Source of the DNA: an uncultured Schlesneria sp.
GTDB taxonomy: Bacteria > Planctomycetota > Planctomycetia > Planctomycetales > Planctomycetaceae
Direction of reading: 5' to 3'
Length of the DNA: 45,097 bases
Assembly (NCBI GenBank): GCA_903858935.1
Contig: CAIOKO010000187.1
Location: 1-45,097 of the forward strand
Shown: one piece after another, positions 43,877 through 45,097 of the stretch
Position numbering within the stretch: position 1 is the stretch's first letter
Layout: each line of letters begins with the position of its first letter
The notes under the pieces: generated by a model
The model's input: the letters and a program-made list of their open reading frames with translations, nothing else
Told to the model about the DNA's origin: nothing
The model's database searches: none
Made by a program: the position numbers and the translations under genes

Positions 43877-44154
43877 CAAGAACATCAAATGACGAAGTTG
43901 GCGTTTCGATGGATGATATTCAAATCATTTCGGCGAAGTTTCGCACGCCAGTGACGGTTAGTGTCAACCCTTGGCGGTCCAGAGACACGAGATGCTCTTC
44001 CATCTTGATGGCCCGATTTTTGAGGCTGGTGCGTTGCGACATTGCTGCGTCGAAAACCAGATTCGGAGCAAGGTCAAGTTGATCGATTAAGACGACTTTC
44101 AAATGGCTCAATTTAATTTTTTTGGAATGCGTTGGCTTGTCGACCTCTGTATTG

Positions 44155-44190
44155 GAAAAGGAAAGCCCGGCTTCGGAACCGAAGCCGGGC
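44155..44190 (-). terminator. intrinsic terminator of the PEP-CTERM gene
   Basis: GCCCGGCTTCGG (44165-44176) and CCGAAGCCGGGC (44179-44190) pair perfectly over 12 bp with a two-base gap. On the minus strand the stem is followed by TTTCCTTTTCC (complement of 44154-44164). It sits 85 bases after the PEP-CTERM stop codon on that strand. Confidence 0.75.
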
Positions 44191-44275
44191 GTCCAGATGA
44201 TTGAAAGATCAAAACCGACGGTCGACTAGGTTCCCAGGGGAATCTAACGACGAATACGGAATGAAAAACTGTGGA

Positions 44276-44938
44276 TTAGAGCACCTTGAACGACGAACGG
44301 CGACGGCGGGCGACGAAGACGGCCAAGCCAGCACCGATGGCGCCCAAGGCCAGCGAGGACGGTTCGGGGACTGGTTCCGCAGTAAATGTGGTCGAACCAC
44401 CATTTGAATCTGTAATGACTAGATCGCCAGCCGAAGTGTGATACGTGCCGGTAGCAAAGCCGCTGTTACTTGGATCTGTCACGCTAAATGGCGCAGACAG
44501 GTCATTGAAGGAAACAGTACCGATGCCCAACCCATGAGAAAGTCCGCCGCTCCAATCGCCAAAACCGACCGCGCTCAGCAACGGAGTGCCGCTTACTGCA
44601 AACGCCAACGAAGTCGCGCGGAAATCGCTTGGGGACGTAAACGAAGTCGTTCCGAGACCATCGATCGTGATCGATACCGTACCCGAGAGGGTGTACGAGT
44701 CATAAGTGCTTACACCGCCTGCTGGGATACTGCCGTACACAATATTTGACGTGTCACCCGTTTGGGTCATCGACAAAGTCTTACCTGTGAATGCAACCCC
44801 ATTCAGGGTTCCGGTGATCGTTCCCGCAGTTGTTTCGGTGTACTTCAACAATCCGGCTTGAGCTATTGCCGACCCAGCCAACCAAAGGCCGCATGCGACG
44901 GAAGCCACCATCAAATGACGAGAAAACAGAATTTGCAT
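44276..44938 (-). CDS. PEP-CTERM sorting-domain surface protein
   Basis: 220 residues. The signal peptide (MQILFSRHLMVASVACGLWL, cleavage near AQAG) is followed by a Gly/Ser/Thr-rich, beta-rich body with no catalytic motif. The C-terminal tripartite tag is VPEPSSLALG, then a hydrophobic stretch AIGAGLAVFVA and RRRR, the PEP-CTERM signal. Such proteins are exported and processed by an exosortase, then released or attached to the surface or matrix; no exosortase gene is in the window. AGGAG eight bases before the ATG supports the start. A strong terminator follows. The presumed end of an IS630-type element begins only 22 bases upstream of the ATG. Confidence 0.9.
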   Translation of the reverse strand: MQILFSRHLMVASVACGLWLAGSAIAQAGLLKYTETTAGTITGTLNGVAFTGKTLSMTQTGDTSNIVYGSIPAGGVSTYDSYTLSGTVSITIDGLGTTSFTSPSDFRATSLAFAVSGTPLLSAVGFGDWSGGLSHGLGIGTVSFNDLSAPFSVTDPSNSGFATGTYHTSAGDLVITDSNGGSTTFTAEPVPEPSSLALGAIGAGLAVFVARRRRSSFKVL

Positions 44939-44960
44939 CGAAAGAACTCCTGTGACACTA

Positions 44961-45097
44961 GTGCTTTGTCACATTTAAATTGTCGGATTGTCAAGATCCC
45001 GGACAAAGAGGATTCTACGTAGCACAAGGAGGTGTGCTATGCAGAAGTTGTACATCGTGCGACTGACGGATCAGGAGCGGGATGAACTCCACAGCGT
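44961..45097 (+). mobile_element. left end of a presumed IS630-type insertion sequence (cut by window edge)
   Basis: A transposase gene begins at 45039 and runs off the window. The left boundary is inferred: IS630-family elements insert at TA, and a TA at 44959-44960 precedes GTGCTTTGTCACATTT, which would be the terminal repeat. The right end is not visible, so the boundary cannot be confirmed. TGTGACA (44951-44957) and TGTCACA (44967-44973) form an inverted repeat across the proposed boundary. Confidence 0.5.
45039..45097 (+). CDS. IS630-type transposase, N-terminal fragment
   Basis: Only the first 19 codons are present: MQKLYIVRLTDQERDELHSV, truncated by the window edge. The pattern YIVRLTDQERDEL is the usual opening of the winged-helix N terminus of IS630/Tc1-type transposases of planctomycetes. 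A very strong ribosome site, AAGGAGG (45026-45032), lies six bases before the ATG. The family call rests on this short stretch alone. Confidence 0.6.
   Translation, partial: MQKLYIVRLTDQERDELHS

Larger units (their letters stand above)
43747..44275. other. 529-base gap with two hairpins and no convincing gene
   Basis: Between two minus-strand genes. It holds a perfect inverted repeat at 43840-43876 and the terminator of the PEP-CTERM gene at 44165-44190. A 63-codon minus-strand frame at 43920-44111 starts with TTG, has no ribosome site and no recognisable family; I do not call it. Confidence 0.4.

Noticed and set aside
43920-44111. minus-strand frame of 63 codons
   Set aside because: TTG start, no ribosome site, no recognised motif.

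Overview
The window looks like chromosomal DNA of a planctomycete (Planctomycetota), probably a Schlesneria/Gimesia-type member; the genus is a guess. The evidence is the gene content: two DUF1549/DUF1553 + DUF1501 modules with CxxCH haem motifs, an arylsulfatase, a PQQ-type beta-propeller protein, a BatA-type von Willebrand protein, a PEP-CTERM surface protein, a redoxin-cytochrome c-copper monooxygenase fusion and a Bcs1-like AAA ATPase. Most genes are single or in two- or three-gene runs on either strand. There is no CRISPR array, no rRNA and no phage. Mobile DNA is limited to a decayed Rpn-type transposase and the first bases of an apparent IS630-type transposase at the right edge.

Layout. 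1-1689: a histidine phosphatase and a gene-poor stretch. 1690-4699 (minus): a run of a small two-helix membrane protein, an SDR and an ABC1/UbiB kinase, the last two separated by 5 bases. 5110-9016: an exported helical-repeat protein, serine acetyltransferase and an AMP-dependent acyl-CoA ligase. 9189-14055: sulfatase, a duplicated cyanophycinase-like protein and threonine synthase. 14229-14683 (minus): tRNA-Ser(GGA) and a small basic coiled-coil protein. 15088-16869: the redoxin/cytochrome c/copper monooxygenase fusion. 17191-18957: a LexA homologue facing an OleA-like thiolase with three bases between them. 19176-24159: a PQQ propeller protein, a HerA/FtsK-like ATPase and a nitrilase-superfamily amidohydrolase. 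24161-24731: the Rpn remnant. 24750-26507: a family 39 glycosyltransferase. 26763-36216: the two planctomycete cytochrome/DUF1501 modules in tandem. 36378-38841 (minus): UbiX, then the second subunit of glycine decarboxylase. 39033-42902: a Bcs1-like ATPase and a BatA/VWA protein. 43075-45097: an ankyrin-repeat protein, a PEP-CTERM protein and the IS edge.

How the genes may work together. Serine acetyltransferase, threonine synthase and glycine decarboxylase are housekeeping amino-acid enzymes scattered singly. The sulfatase, PQQ protein, DUF1549/1553/1501 modules and copper monooxygenase fusion form the exported repertoire that planctomycetes use outside the cytoplasmic membrane, probably on sulfated glycans and other polymers. 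The strongest oddity is the LexA homologue: it keeps the winged helix and the peptidase fold, but the catalytic Ser is Ala122, the catalytic Lys is Arg160 and the Ala-Gly cleavage pair is Val89-Gly90. It should therefore be unable to cleave itself. A candidate promoter and a perfect 7+7 inverted repeat lie just upstream. Other unusual architectures are the 350-residue coiled coil with an internal duplication embedded in a DUF1553 protein, and the cyanophycinase-like protein whose first half is a degenerate copy of its second.
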